A stretch of 64,000 nt of DNA from Notolepis coatsorum. Lineage: Eukaryota > Chordata > Actinopteri > Aulopiformes > Paralepididae. Location of the stretch: positions 57,431,976 to 57,495,975 of the forward strand of contig OZ020589.1 of the NCBI GenBank assembly GCA_963971535.1, given 5' to 3'. The notes under the pieces are model-generated. The model ran no database searches. It was not told the DNA's origin and saw nothing but the letters and a program-made list of their open reading frames with translations. Shown piece after piece: positions 8,924 to 21,023 of the stretch. Within the stretch, counting starts at the first letter, position 1, and each line of letters opens with the position of its first letter. The translations under genes and the position numbers were made by a program.

Positions 8924-11462
8924 GTGAAAGATGACATCCCAGTGCAGCGGTCGTATGTATCGGTACCTAAGCCACTTTATAAAGAAGTTAAGGATTATAT
9001 CCAAGACTTGCTTGCCAGAAAGTGGATAGTGAAGTCCAAGTCCCCATACGCAGCCCCGGTGGTGTGCGTGCGAAAAAAAGATGGAACTTTGAGACTCTGC
9101 ATAGACTACCTGCCTCTTAAACCAAAAGACTGTCCCAGACAGACACCCACTCCCACGCATACAGGACCTAATGGATACACTTGGAGGTTACAGCTGGTTT
9201 TCCATCCTAGACCAGGGTAAAGCGTACCATCAGGGATACCTAACCGCGTTCGTCACACCCTGGGGGTTGTATGAGTGGGTACGCATCCCTTTCAGGCTTT
9301 CAAATGCCCCGGCTGCATTCCAGAGAAGTATGGAGGAGATGTTGAATACTCTACGTGATGAATGCTGCATTCCTTATTTGGATGATGTGCTCTGCTTTGC
9401 TGAAACGTTTGAGGCCCATGTCGACGGACTGAGACGTGTCCTGAGGGCTCTGCAGCATCACGGTGTGAAGCTCAGGCCTGCCAAGTGCGAGCTATTCAAG
9501 GAGGAGGTGCGGTATGTTGGGAGACTTGTCTCTGCCAATGGAGTGCGTGTCGATCCTAGAGATATAGCAGCTGTCCAAGCACTGAGAGAGAGAACCCCGA
9601 GCACAGTTGGAGAAGTCCGTAAGCTGTTGGTATTTCTCAGCTACTACAGGACATATGTGCAGGACTTTGCAAGGATTGCAAAGCCAGTCTATGAGCTTCT
9701 ACAGGGGAAAGGAGACCACATGGTGACAACTCGGTCCAAGTCAAGAAAGGGGAAAGGTGCACAGATGCCATCACGGACCCCCATGCAGTGGACTGAGGAA
9801 CACCAAGGCGTCCTTGACCAGTTGATAAACATCCTGTCCAATCCACCTGTATTAGCCTACCCTGATTTTGACCTACCTTTCGTGTTACACACGGATGCAT
9901 CAGCAAAAGGGCTTGGAGCTGTATTATACCAGCGTCAGGAAGGGAAGCTCAGGGTCATTGCATACGGATCCAGAACACTCTCACCTGCAGAGAAAAACTA
10001 TCACATGCACTCAGGGAAACTTGAATTTCTAGCCTTAAAGTGGGCTGTGTGCGAAAAGTACAGGGATTACCTTTTCTATGCCCCTCACTTTACAGTGTAT
10101 ACAGACAACAATCCCCTAACCTATGTGTTGAGCACTGCCAAACTTAATGCTGCAGGCCACAGGTGGGTTGGAGAACTGGCAGACTTCCGGTTTGAGGTCA
10201 AGTACAGACCTGGCAAAGTGAACATTGATGCTGACACACTCTCCCGGTTACCCCTGGAGATGGATGAGTATGTTGCAGGATGCACTGAGGAAATGTCCAA
10301 AGACACAATCCAGGCAGTGTGGGAAGGCAGCCAGGCAGCAGAGAAACAGGATGTGGCCTATGTAGCGGCGTTCAACCTGTCACTGGAGAGCTCTGAGCCC
10401 CATACACCTGGACTTCTCCCAGCTATCAGTCATGAGGAGCTTGTACAAGCCCAGAGAGATGACCCGAGTATCTGTGAAGTCATCAAGGTGAAGGAGACAA
10501 ATCAGACCCTAACTAATGACACAAGATGGGGTGTCAGTGGTCCTGGAAGGAGACTCTTACACGAGTGGGGAAAGCTTCAGATAGAAAATGGTCTACTGTA
10601 CAGGAACACCATCCAGAGACGACAGCTTGTCTTACCTGAAAAGTACAGACCCATTGCTCTGAAACACCTCCATGATGACATGGGACATGTGGGAACTGAA
10701 AGGGTCCTTTGCCTGGCCAGAGACAGATTTTACTGGCCATATATGAAGAGTGAAATTGAAGCCTATGTGACATGGAAATGTCCCTGTATTAAACAAAAGA
10801 AGCCTGAATTGCACGTCAGAGCGCCCATGGGTAGTATCACCACTCACTCACCTCTGGAACTTGTGTCCATCGATTACATGCACCTAGAGCCAAGCAAAGG
10901 GGGCTTTGAGTACATATTGGTCGTCGTGGACCATTTTACCAGATTCGCCCAGGCCTACCCTACAAGGAATAAGTCTGGGAAGACCGCAGCAGAAAAGATA
11001 TTCAATGACTTCATTCCACGGTTTGGCTACCCAGGAAAGCTCCACCATGATCAAGGTTGTGAGTTTGAGAATGACCTGTTCAAGGCCTTACAGCTGATGA
11101 CAGGAGTGGGACACTCCAGGACCACACTGTATCATCCCCAGGGCAACCCAGCAGAGAGATTCAACAGAACCCTGCTCCAGATGCTGAGGACCCTAAAGGA
11201 GAAAGAGAAGGATAGATGGAAGGAGCATCTGCCACAGATAGTTCATGCCTATAACTGCACCAGACACGAGGCAACAGGGTACTCACCATTCTACTTACTG
11301 TATGGATGTCATCCGCATCTGCCTGTTGACCTGTTATTTGGCTTGACAACTGAGAAGGAAGCCATGACTCCCAGAGGTTACGCTGAAAAGTGGGCTGCAA
11401 GGATGAAAGAGGCGTACAAGGTGGCATCTGAAAACAGCCGCAAGTCAAGCGATAGGGGATAA
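8924..11462 (+). pseudogene. Gypsy pol: RT, RNase H and integrase
   Basis: Two overlapping frames make up the pol remnant. 8924-9220 carries the RT fingers ([23 protein letters not shown]). After a frame break near 9150-9180 a 763-codon frame (9171-11462) continues with the first catalytic Asp in [11 protein letters not shown], the active site YLDD at residues 69-72, RNase [16 protein letters not shown] near 240 and TDNNPLTYV near 310, then integrase. The integrase has an HHCC zinc region (HLHDDMGH...CPCIKQKK, about residues 497-545) and the D-D-E triad in SIDYMH (about 566), HHDQG (about 625) and NPAERFNRT (about 659). A few RT residues are lost after AYHQG. The frame stops early at 11460, and the expected sequence continues in another frame. 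Confidence 0.87.
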
Positions 11463-12129
11463 CGGTACTATGACCGTCATATGAGGGGGGTTGTCCTCCA
11501 GGAGGGTGACTGTGTCCTAGTCCGAAACCTGAGCGAAAGGGGGGGGGGCAGGGAAATTGAGGGCTTACTGGGAGGATGCAGTATACACAGTAAAAGAGCG
11601 TGTGGGTGACGGCCCTGTCTACAGAGTGTATCCAGAGAAGGGTGTCCCAAACAGAGTCCGTACCCTGCATCGAAACATCCTACACCTAGTGAATGACCTA
11701 CCAGTAGACCTACCTGTATCCTCGCCGTCAGCACCACCTGGAAGGAGAAGAGACCTACCTGCATCATCGCCTAAAGGGAGAAAACAAAGAAGAGACCGAG
11801 AATTAGACCAATCTGTGCGCAGTGACTCCTCAGACTTAGATGATGAACCACGATACTGGCTGAGAATACCTGTAGTGAGGGAGCCTGAGAACACCCCATT
11901 GCGACCCGCTTGTGAGCCTGCGGGAAGCTCAGCTTATGGAACAGTCCCACCAACACTGATATCAGAGACCAGAAGAAACTTACCTGTGAGTGATGTCCCT
12001 GAGAACAGATCTGCAGATCCATATCTGCCACCGTACCTCAACATACCCTACCATGGGTCACCATGCAACCACCTTGTGCCTTACATCACTCCTACACATG
12101 TATATCGACAGGAACATGTAGGCCAATAG
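11463..12129 (+). pseudogene. Gypsy integrase C-terminal tail
   Basis: Beyond the stop at 11460, the frame [21 protein letters not shown] continues the integrase C-terminal domain to a run of nine Gs near 11540, where the frame shifts again. The frame from 11557 reads [26 protein letters not shown]...[12 protein letters not shown], the GPY/F-like domain, followed by a Pro/Ser-rich low-complexity tail. The G run is a likely site of replication slippage. Confidence 0.75.
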
Positions 12130-12165
12130 GTTATGTCAGGAGCCATTTTTCTTTGAGGGGGAGTG

Positions 12166-13066
12166 TGTGACACACATAGACTGTATGTGGTCACAGTGTT
12201 TTTATTTGTTTTGAATACATATGCACCTTTAAGGGACTATTTAGTTTAGCCAGCAGATGGCAGTGGAGTCTTAAGCCACAGCCCACAGCCGAGCTGTAAC
12301 TATGACTCCTGCCGTGCTGCTTCCTGTCATTCTGTGACAGGACGCCAAGTGGAAACAATAACATCTTCTGTCTCCTCATTTCATCTGTTTACCAACAGGT
12401 CAGTAGCATGAAATAAGCACTCAAAACATTCACAAAATGTATGTAAAGCAATGATATGGATGTGGACATTGTTTATTGTATAATTTCGTAACAGATGTCT
12501 GTAGATGAGGAGAATGTGGATGCTAGCTAGCAGTCACCTAGCTAGCTGCTAACAGTGTTATTGTGCACGCAGGACAGGTGGAAACGAACGTCATAGCTGC
12601 TCGTTTGGTACAGTTAGAGGAATATTATTTTCTATACTTTTTGCCTTATTCATTTACAATGAGTTAAATGATTATATATATATATGTTATATATATTTAC
12701 TGTTTCTTCATTTGTCTCATTCATTTAAAATGAGTTATAAGGTTAAATATACATATGTTATATATATTTACAAATGTTATTGGGGTATAATTACCTGATG
12801 CCTCTATTGTTTGCTATACTGTTTCTTCATTTGCCTCATTAATTTACAATGAGTGATACGGTTAAATATATATATATTATATATATTTGCAATTGTTCTT
12901 TATTTAATTGAGATCTATACCAAAAGAGTTGGATTCAGATGTATTTTAATAAATGCATTCTGTGACAGGACGCCAAGTGGAAACAATAACATCTTCTGTC
13001 TCCTCATTTCATCTGTTTACCAACAGAATCCTATCTGTTCAGGTCTCACACCTGAGACCTGTAACA
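12166..13066 (+). repeat. 3' LTR of the Gypsy element
   Basis: 901 bp from TGTGACACAC to ...CTGTAACA, with an AATAAA-like signal near 12945. It contains a 69-bp direct duplication (about 12333-12401 and 12957-13026, both ending ATCTGTTTACCAACAG), the first copy being followed by GTCAGT. AT-rich TATATATA tracts lie in the middle. Confidence 0.8.
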
Positions 13067-13070
13067 TTAG

Positions 13071-13513
13071 TAGTGATGAAGCTAAAACCATTTACCATTT
13101 TAACAAAAATAACTCATTAAAAAAACCATATACATTTGGGTTTTGAACAGAAAATGGCCTGTGGGGGGCCTTTATTTACTTAATCAACTTAAAGTTATAC
13201 ACAGTACGTTTCTGTTGTCAGTACACAGCATTGGTTTAAATGGTGAAAATGTTATTTCATAAAAGCTAGTGTATGTCAAAACAAATCCCACAAATCCCAA
13301 GACCCTTTGTCACCTAGTTCACAGGTCAGCACCGGATTAAAGGTGAGGAAATGTGACCTGAACACAGCAACGTTAAACTATTAATTTAACGCAACCTGAA
13401 TACAGTGGACGAGAATGGCTAACAAATTAGCATAACAAAAGTGCGGTGCTAGCGTTATGTCTGTGGTCTAAAGGGGCACATATGGTACAATTTAAGATTT
13501 TAATTATAATCAA
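13071..13513. other. No feature seen
   Basis: No recognisable gene, element end or tandem repeat. Confidence 0.4.
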
Positions 13514-13980
13514 GGCGGCTGGATGGCACAGCGGACATTGTGCTCGTCACCAACGCAAGAGACACCGGGTTCGAATCCGGCTGTCGGCGTTGCCTCCGGC
13601 TTGGGCCGGCCGTCATACTAACTCAATTGGCAGAGTTAGCGGGTGGGAAGTCAAAGGGTGGTAGTCTGGTCGTTGTGAACAGCGACTCCTACAGGTTGGT
13701 TGGGGCGCCTGCACAGCAAAGTCAGGAAAATGGCAGGGGCAGTGTGAGCCTCCTACACGTTACTCCTCGCCAAATGAGAGTCCGCGCTGGCAGGTGAAAA
13801 GATGTTACAGGCTGCCTCCACATGTATTGGAGGGGACATGTGATGCAAGGCTTCTATCCTCCCTACAACCGGCCAGTGGTGGCCATATGCGAGCAACGAT
13901 CAGGACAGGGGAGGGAGAATTGGCACGAGAGGTAAATTGGGATGGGGAGAAAAATCACAGAAAAAAGGAGGAGAAAAAGT
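13514..13980 (+). mobile_element. tRNA-derived SINE
   Basis: The head has pol III-like boxes: GGATGGCACAGCGG (A box) at about 13521 and GGGTTCGAATCCGG (B box) at about 13567, correctly spaced. A tRNA-unrelated body follows and the 3' end is A-rich (ATGGGGAGAAAAATCACAG then AAAAAAGGAGG). The layout is that of a tRNA-derived SINE. No flanking duplication was resolved, and I cannot assign a named family. Confidence 0.72.
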
Positions 13981-14820
13981 AGATACATTTCTTTTTAATG
14001 ATAATCCGTGTATAAAGGACAAATAAAGCATAGTTAATTTGTAAGAAACCTCAATGAAAACGGCGCAGGGTAAGTTATATTCGCTATTGTTGTGAAAATG
14101 TGATAGAATCCTAGAAAAAATTTGGACGAATTTGGCTACGACGACGTTAGTTGACTTCCCTCAGTGTTATGTTGTCCAGAGGCTTCAAAATTAATATTGT
14201 CACCTTTCTGTCACTATACAAACATGAAAGTACAGATTTCAGTAACGTTCCTGTTAAATTTCTCCATTGACTTAAAGTTGGACAGGAGAAAGTCACTGAA
14301 AGTGCACCTCTCTGTATATTCGCTTCTCCTAACAGGGGGGCGATGATCTATCTTTGATCCCACAGCGGACAACACAACACTACATGCGTCCACTGTACAG
14401 CTAAAATCCCATTTAGTGCCATTCAAATGTATTGAGGGGTGTTGATCTGCTTTGTTAGCAGGAAAGACAAAATAATTTCACGAACGAGGGTCACAGACTT
14501 CAGGGCAGTCATTGATTGCAAAGGATTTAGAACCAAATATTAAATATGATGACTTTATTTATTTTAAGTTTGTCCATTTACTTTTGGTCCACTAAAATGG
14601 CGGACTATGTATGAACCATGTGGATGTAAACAGTCTCAAATTAAAGCTGAAAGTCTGCACTTCAACTTAACATCATTGTTCCATTTCAAAGGCAATGTGC
14701 TGGAGGACAGAGCCAAAACAACCAAGACGTGTTCAGTGTCACTAAGACTTGCATTGTATACTAACATAGCCATGTAGTGCTTTTGGAAAAAGCACAATTA
14801 TCCCCCCAGAGACCATCTCA
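13981..14820. other. No gene or repeat recognised
   Basis: Unstructured sequence without credible coding frames. It could be unique host intergenic or intronic DNA. Confidence 0.4.
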
Positions 14821-15056
14821 TCTCATCTCTCTTTTACCATATCCCTCTCACCATCACTCACTCTCTCACCCCTTCCCTCCCTCCCTCCCTCTTTCATCCT
14901 GATTGATGCTAGCAGACGGCCACGATCTGTGTTTTATACATAATCCAAATAAGATATGCTTGCGCCTGCATTTTCCAAAAGTCCTACCCAGCCGCAGGCA
15001 CGATGTGCTGACAGAGGAAACGCCATACACCAAGGCACACCGAGAGCGCGCACATG

Positions 15057-15132
<76 letters not shown>
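15057..15132. repeat. (CA)n microsatellite
   Basis: About 37 uninterrupted CA units, with shorter CA runs to about 15152. Confidence 0.97.
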
Positions 15133-15181
15133 CAGACACTGCACACACACACATATAAAGACATTTGTTTTAATGTTAGAC

Positions 15182-15188
<7 letters not shown>

Positions 15189-15271
<83 letters not shown>

Positions 15272-15283
15272 CGAGAGAGAGAA
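15189..15283. repeat. (GA)n microsatellite
   Basis: About 40 GA units with two GC interruptions near the 3' end. Confidence 0.97.
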
Positions 15284-16115
15284 GAGACAGAATGTGTATG
15301 TTAATGTAGATGTTTAGAGGCTCTTAAGTAATGCTGACCCGTCTCTTTTTCGATGCCCCATCCATTCCAAAGTAGGATGCATGTCATGCTTATATTATAG
15401 ACACGTAACATATGGGCTACTTCATGCTGCTCCTCACTGCCAGGCAAGTATCTGTGGGGAGTGATCGCAGCCATGTTTATAGCCTTCTGTCTCGTCAGTC
15501 ATTGTGTCGTGAACAGGTACGTATGTCTGTAGGGAGTGTCGCTCGAGATCATTTCCGATTCCGAGGCCTCTGTATTTTCAGTCCACTGAGTATGTGTTTG
15601 AGTAATGAAAGCAATTCCTCAAATTGCAACTCTTAGCCAGTGAAATAATACACAAGGCAATCATCTTTACGAATAAGAGCAATCTTATAAATCAAATCCG
15701 GCCCTATAAATAGAGTGCCGTAGTCCCCGGCTGAAGGCAGATTTCTTACCAGAGCAATACCGGCTTGTACCTCGGCCGGGATACCGGGGGAAATGATCAA
15801 TTAGATTTCATGACTGAGAGACGTTTAATTTGGTAACCCTGATTACCCCAATGTCAGAGACAAGAAAGCAGATATTGAAAGGGTGATGAACACAAACAGA
15901 GACTGGAAGGGATTATATCCTATAAGAATGAACACACACTGGGCGGTAAAGGGATTGTTCAGGTTTTTAAGAAGCCTCAGGGGGGGTTTGGTTGTTGAGA
16001 TATTGGAAGGAGAAGACTTTTGCATTTGCATTTGCGGTTTGTGCAAATCAATGGGGCTGAAAGCATTTAGCTGAAAATGTAGGCAGCACTCTCCAATCAG
16101 TTGCCTGGTAACATA
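15284..16115. other. No gene recognised; unique-looking non-coding DNA
   Basis: No element ends or repeats are visible. 15660-15860 is of mixed composition with several homeodomain-like core motifs (ATCAATTA, TTTAATT, CTGATTA) and might be conserved non-coding DNA, but this cannot be judged from one sequence. Confidence 0.3.
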
Positions 16116-16560
16116 CAGACGCAGCGCTCAAAAATCAAACCAATTCTGCTGCTTGTCTGCTGCTTGTTGCTGCTTGTGTGCCACTTAAGTCTACTCAGGT
16201 GTTAATTTTCCGGGGGTGTTGGCTGGGGGAACAAAGGGAGAGTAGTTAACTTAAGTGCTTCCCCAGGGAGGGGGTCGGGGGCTACTGCCCACAGACCCCC
16301 AAAATAATTTTTATATGAGCAGTCTGACTTGGGGTACTGACCATATATTAGTGTTGCAATGCATGATAAGTAAACAGTGAAAAAAGCTAAGAAATCTGAT
16401 GGGGCTGGGACATTTGGGACGAATAAAAATTTAAGATGAAAATCTGCCCAGCCTGTGGGAGGAAGTGGCGGTGTGAAATCTGGCCCGGTCAAGAACAATA
16501 GAGGAGTGGTAGAGAGTGGTAGAGAGGCATGAGAGGTTTGAGTTTTGAGTGCTGTATCTG
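16116..16560. mobile_element. TA-flanked MITE, copy 1
   Basis: The 26-bp inverted ends CAGACGCAGCGCTCAAAAAT and (complement of the right end) CAGATACAGCACTCAAAACT both continue TCAAACC, and the element is flanked by TA on both sides (16114-16115, 16561-16562). 445 bp, no transposase. TA duplication suggests Tc1/mariner-type mobilisation. A second copy at 51673-52151 sits in sequence whose empty site is seen at 42530. Confidence 0.83.
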
Positions 16561-16562
16561 TA

Positions 16563-18217
16563 GCAATGTTAAAGTTAGTTGAAGTATTATTTCATTTGTT
16601 ATAGATTATAGGGTAACAAGATACAATTATTTATACTTTATACTTATAGCACATCCATGAGCCTGGTCTCTTTTAAAAGGTAACATTCTGAAGCTGCTAA
16701 AGCAAAAAGGAAGAATCACCTTGAGTGCTAATGAAATAGAGTAACAGAGGTTTAAACACGCTGAAGTAAAAGTTGTGTGTACTCACATTTCTTGTTTAGT
16801 GGTTGCCAAATTCCAGTTTTTAAGTTCCAGCATAGAGGTGGTCGCTGGAAAACACTGTGGCTACAAGTCTTATGTAGTAGTCTTATGTCGTCAAGACCAG
16901 CAGGTAGTTCAGAGTACGTTTTATGAACTGAAAAAAATTCTTTGATCCAGATAGAAATCTAGTATCGTACATTATGGAAGATTATCAGTACCAGAAGAGG
17001 GAGACAGAGAGTGATATTCTTCAGAGGAGGGACTTTGACTCCCATTGGCTAATAAGTGTGAAAAGGCATGACCACAAGAAATGGTTTGGCAAATTAGGAG
17101 ACAGAATGGGAGTGGCGTGTAAGGGTTTAGAATACTGGAACACAGAGAGTGTGGTGTGTGTAAGTTGGAGAACTTGACTGAACTGAGTGATCTTGTAATA
17201 AATTTAACAAACTGAGAAACAGATCCGATCTCCTCTTTCTTCTCTACAATTCTACAGTTTTTGGGTGGTTGAATGATCTTCTTGTTTGAAACCTCATTGT
17301 CTAATGGAGTTTTTGACCACCTGTTGATGGAATTGGCACTATACAGTAGGGGGAAAAGGATCCCTGAAAATTGTGTGTCACGTGTTCTTCTAGCGCTGTG
17401 TTTCTCTGGGGTGCGCAGAGGCATGACAGAGCGAGCGACTGGGGTTAAACATGCTGTTTTGATGTCGGCATGTTTCTCGCAGCGCAAAACAATAAACAAA
17501 ACAAGCCGCCACGTTCCCCCGCTGTCAATGAATGGGTTAATTCGGCTCAGCCCACGGTGTGTCAGTTGTTACAATAGTAACTATTGTTTAGGCTTGTTGC
17601 CACACTGGGGGTTATGTTCATCTGCAAAAGGTTATGTGCAATTTTCAGAATGTTACATCGCCAAGGTTTGTGAAAGGCTAAACGGTAAGCTGTGCAGATA
17701 CTTACTAGTCTAACACTCGTGTTTACAGGAGCAGACAATGTGCCTTAGAATACAAAATATTTTATGTTGTAGTTACTGACAGGATACAAGTAAAATATTT
17801 GTGTATCTGTTGTTAAGAATAAATATGGGGTTGTTCGAACTGTTCTGTTAAAGAAAAAAGAAAAACTCAAAAGAGAAAGGATGTTACAATAGGAACTATT
17901 GTTTAGGCTTGTTGCCACACAGGGGTAATGTCGGGTGCACCAGGTTATGGGGACAGAACACCTGTATTGTGAACTAGGCTGTACACGCTGAATAAATCCT
18001 ATACCCAGTTGGGTAGAAATAAGGAAAACAGTAGTCTTCATCTGTATATCAGGACATGCGAAAACATCAGTAACCCTTTTCACGCAGACTTTGCAACGTT
18101 ATACCACAATATGGATTCTCTTTTTCCCCCCAAGCTTTGGGTTGTCCACACTGAACCTAGCAAGACGGGATAAGTGTGTGCATGCAGACAGAATGCCGTG
18201 TTCCCCAATCAGATAGA
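16563..18217. other. No gene recognised; includes a 55-bp direct repeat
   Basis: 17570-17622 and 17882-17930 share GTTACAATAG(T/G)AACTATTG and the following TTTAGGCTTGTTGCCACAC. This may be remnants of an LTR or other repeat. Near 17190-17260 an AATAAA-like signal is followed by CTACAG-TTTTTGGGTGG, loosely like an LTR end, but no partner was found. Confidence 0.35.
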
Positions 18218-18294
18218 TGAAGATGTAGCACGGATAGAATAGATGCAGCACAGATAGAATAGACACAGCATGGATAGAATAGATGCAGCGTGGA
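18218..18294. repeat. Short tandem repeat, about 22-bp unit
   Basis: Units of GGATAGAATAGATGCAGCAC with variants. The array is the insertion site of the next hAT element and resumes at 19513. Confidence 0.8.
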
Positions 18295-19512
18295 CAGGGC
18301 CGGACTGGGGAAATAATTCATACCGGGAGATATAGCGCGAAATATAGCCCCAATCAGGCCACTTTTTAAGCAGGGGGTCTGGGGGTCCCCCACCCGGAAT
18401 TTTTTTGTTACAAAGACTTAATTTCCTGCATTCTGGTGAATTTTAGTGCATGTGAATCACAAACTAATGAGCCAACAATTGCTTAGTACAATGTACTGTT
18501 ATGAACCTCAAATAAAACTGTTGTGGCACTAGCAATGCTACTCTCTCCACCTTCAAAAAGAAAAAAGCAAGAGCACAACATATTTTTCTATTTACTATTA
18601 TAATACAGTTAACCACTCTCTCCATCTATTCAAACAGAGCAAGAGCACAATACCATATTCACTTTACTGATGCACCCATCAACAGTTAAAATAGCCCTTT
18701 ACACAAACATTAAATAACAGACCTTTAATTACAATACTATAATAACAGTAGCCACTGCCAGAATAGTGACACATGTATCGTGTGTGGTGAGCACACGCAT
18801 GCATGCACAACGGAGACAGAAGATTGCGTTGTCTCAATCATTTTAACTATAAAATGAGCTCAAAGTATGAGCTCACTGACTGAAATTTCCAACAAAAAGC
18901 ATCAATTGTCAAATAATATTGATCACATTAACTAGACTAGATGTTTTTGAGGAAATTAGAAAGGGAACAACAACTTAACCCTTGTGTCTGATCAGATTCT
19001 TATTTTTTTGATAACTTTGCAGTGCTTATGTTTGTAGCCAATGTGGCAAAGGTGTGTAATCTTTTAATTATCTTGGAATTATTTTGACTTTCTCTTTCAT
19101 AAATTGTTTATTCAACTTCAGCCGCAATCATAACTACAACATATTGTTTTTTGTAATGTCAGATTTAACAACTCCTTTCAGAAAAGTGGGAGTGAGCCAT
19201 CTGCCATTCCATTTGCCGCCTCCGCTGTCAATCAGTTGTATCGCCTGGTCCCGCCTCCACCAATCACAAGCGGCAGCATGGCTCCATTGTGTGTGTGTGA
19301 TCCGCGTGAGGGAGAGAGAGTCAGATAGTTCTCCAACTCTGTCGCATACAGTGAAATCCTGGTTGTTCCCCACCCACCTGGGTTATCTAACTATCGCGCC
19401 GCTATAAAAATATTTTTTATTTTTTATATATATATTTTCTTTTTGTATCTGTTCAGGCCAGGCCAGGCCACCGGGAAAACTCCCGGTGCTCCCGATGGCC
19501 AGTCCGGGCCTG
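18295..19512. mobile_element. hAT-type non-autonomous DNA transposon (CAGGGCCGGACTGG ends)
   Basis: Inverted ends CAGGGCCGGACTGG at 18295 and CCAGTCCGGGCCTG ending at 19512 are flanked by the perfect 8-bp repeat AGCGTGGA (18287-18294, 19513-19520). An 8-bp duplication and CAG..CTG ends are typical of hAT. 1218 bp, no transposase frame. Confidence 0.88.
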
Positions 19513-19520
19513 AGCGTGGA

Positions 19521-20603
19521 TAGAAAGACCCACACAGTCTGCGAGTGGCAGACAGAGAGAGATATAGAGACATTGAGGGGGATACTAATTAATTTCGCCG
19601 TGGGAGGGGGGGGGGGGGGGGGCATAATCCCACGGGACAATGCATTGGTAACTTGTTTCAAATGACAATATATACCTCTGTGATTATTGTTGTACGGATC
19701 TGAATACGGGCGTGCGCATCGGAGCATGCGCAAAGATATTTGACAGTGATATGCTGCTCCCGACTGCGAGGAGAGAGATAGAGAGGGAGAGAGAGAGAGA
19801 GATAGAGAGGAGAGAGGGACCGTGCAGGACTTTGCAGGATGAGTATTCTCACACACACATTTTTACACACACTCCTGCAAAGTCCTGCACATCCCTCTCT
19901 CTCTCTCTCTATCTCCCTCTCTCACACGCTCGTTCTCTGCTGTCTGTCGGACTCGGCGGCACCCTGTTTGAGGAAGTAATCCACTCGCTCTGTTGAGCGA
20001 ATTGTGGGCGGTGACTACAACCACAGAGCCAATCAGATCACAATCAGCTCCCTCAGCTCCTTGCTACGTTACCTTGCGAGTCAACTCAGAATGACCTAAT
20101 TCACTGGAGGAGGAAATTGTCTCAACTGAATTAGAGCAATCCGCCAATATGGTAATTAGAGACAAAGACCCATTGATACTAACCCCATATTGCTATAAAA
20201 CAATGCTAAACACTGGAAAAAGCCATTTATAATGCACGGGACCTTTAAGACAAGCTTTCTCTAGGCTTTTGAAAATGTAGGGCAGACCTTGTTGGTAAGG
20301 GGGCAGCCGATAGGAGAGGATGTGAATAGAATGGAGAAATAATTGACAGGGACAAAAAGTTAGACAAGCTATGCTTCGGAAACAAACAAGTGTGACGTCA
20401 ATAAACCATTAACCAATTCAAGAAAATATGACAAAGCTTATCTCGCTCTTGGCTGATGAAAAAGCACACAGTCTGACTGTCTATTGAACTGTATTGTTAT
20501 GTATGTTATTGTTCTAGCAAAGGGATTGTAAGTACATCTCCATGTTGTGACAACAAATGTTATACTTCTTAAAAAGCTGAACTATGTATTTAAGGTTTAA
20601 TAC
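19521..20603. other. Repeat-derived DNA with a hairpin; no gene
   Basis: 19585-19710 resembles 24065-24175 inside the hAT at 23264 (shared AATTAATTTCGCCGTGGG and CATAAT blocks), so it is probably a fragment of a related element. G-run at about 19604-19621. A hairpin lies at 19795-19925. Confidence 0.5.
19795..19925. repeat. Inverted repeat (hairpin)
   Basis: Arms GTGCAGGACTTTGCAGGA (about 19822-19839) and TCCTGCAAAGTCCTGCAC (about 19873-19890) are perfect complements around a 33-base loop. The outer flanks extend the pairing through GA-rich and TC-rich tracts. Confidence 0.85.
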
Positions 20604-21023
20604 CAGTGTTGGGCAAGTTACTTTAAAAAAGTAACTAGTTACAGTTACTAGTTACTTCTTCCAAAAAGTAACTAAATTACTTACTCAGTTATAAATTATA
20701 AAAGTAACTTGTTACTTCAGAAAGTAACTATTGCGTTACTTTCAAGATTTCTTTTTACATAAACAACATACACAAATCTAAACTATTTTAATGTTGCTGT
20801 GGGACAAAGTGAGACTAGCCTCCAATCAAATGCCATGTATGTAGATATTATAATTACTATGTTTATATAGTGGATCATACAAATACAAACAGAATAGATG
20901 TTTTGGAACTTTTGATATGTATTGCCCCTCAACAGGCCACAACTGGGCAACATTAAATTATGCTTGTTAAGCACTATACCAAAAATAAATAACAAATATA
21001 TACTGATTGACTGAACATTTTAA

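Larger units (their letters stand above)
8841..13066 (+). mobile_element. Ty3/Gypsy LTR retrotransposon with internal 5' deletion
   Basis: The element begins with an 82-bp piece of LTR (8841-8922, TGTGACACACATAGACTG) and ends with a 901-bp 3' LTR (12166-13066) starting with the same sequence and finishing GTAACA. TTAG flanks both ends (8837-8840, 13067-13070). A purine-rich tract (GAGGGGGAG) precedes the 3' LTR. The rest of the 5' LTR, primer binding site, gag, protease and first RT motifs are missing: the LTR piece joins directly to RT coding sequence at about 8923. Confidence 0.85.

Noticed and set aside
14903-15304. Open frames across the CA and GA microsatellites
   Set aside because: They encode only His-Thr or Glu-Arg repeats and exist because dinucleotide arrays lack stops.
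16202-16498. 98-codon minus-strand frame conserved in both TA-MITE copies (also 51770-52066)
   Set aside because: Between the copies about six of nine coding differences change the amino acid, which fits neutral drift. It resembles no known protein.
17190-17262. LTR end with primer binding site
   Set aside because: AATAAA and CTACAG then TTTTTGGGTGG are suggestive, but there is no second LTR, no TG start and no coding region.
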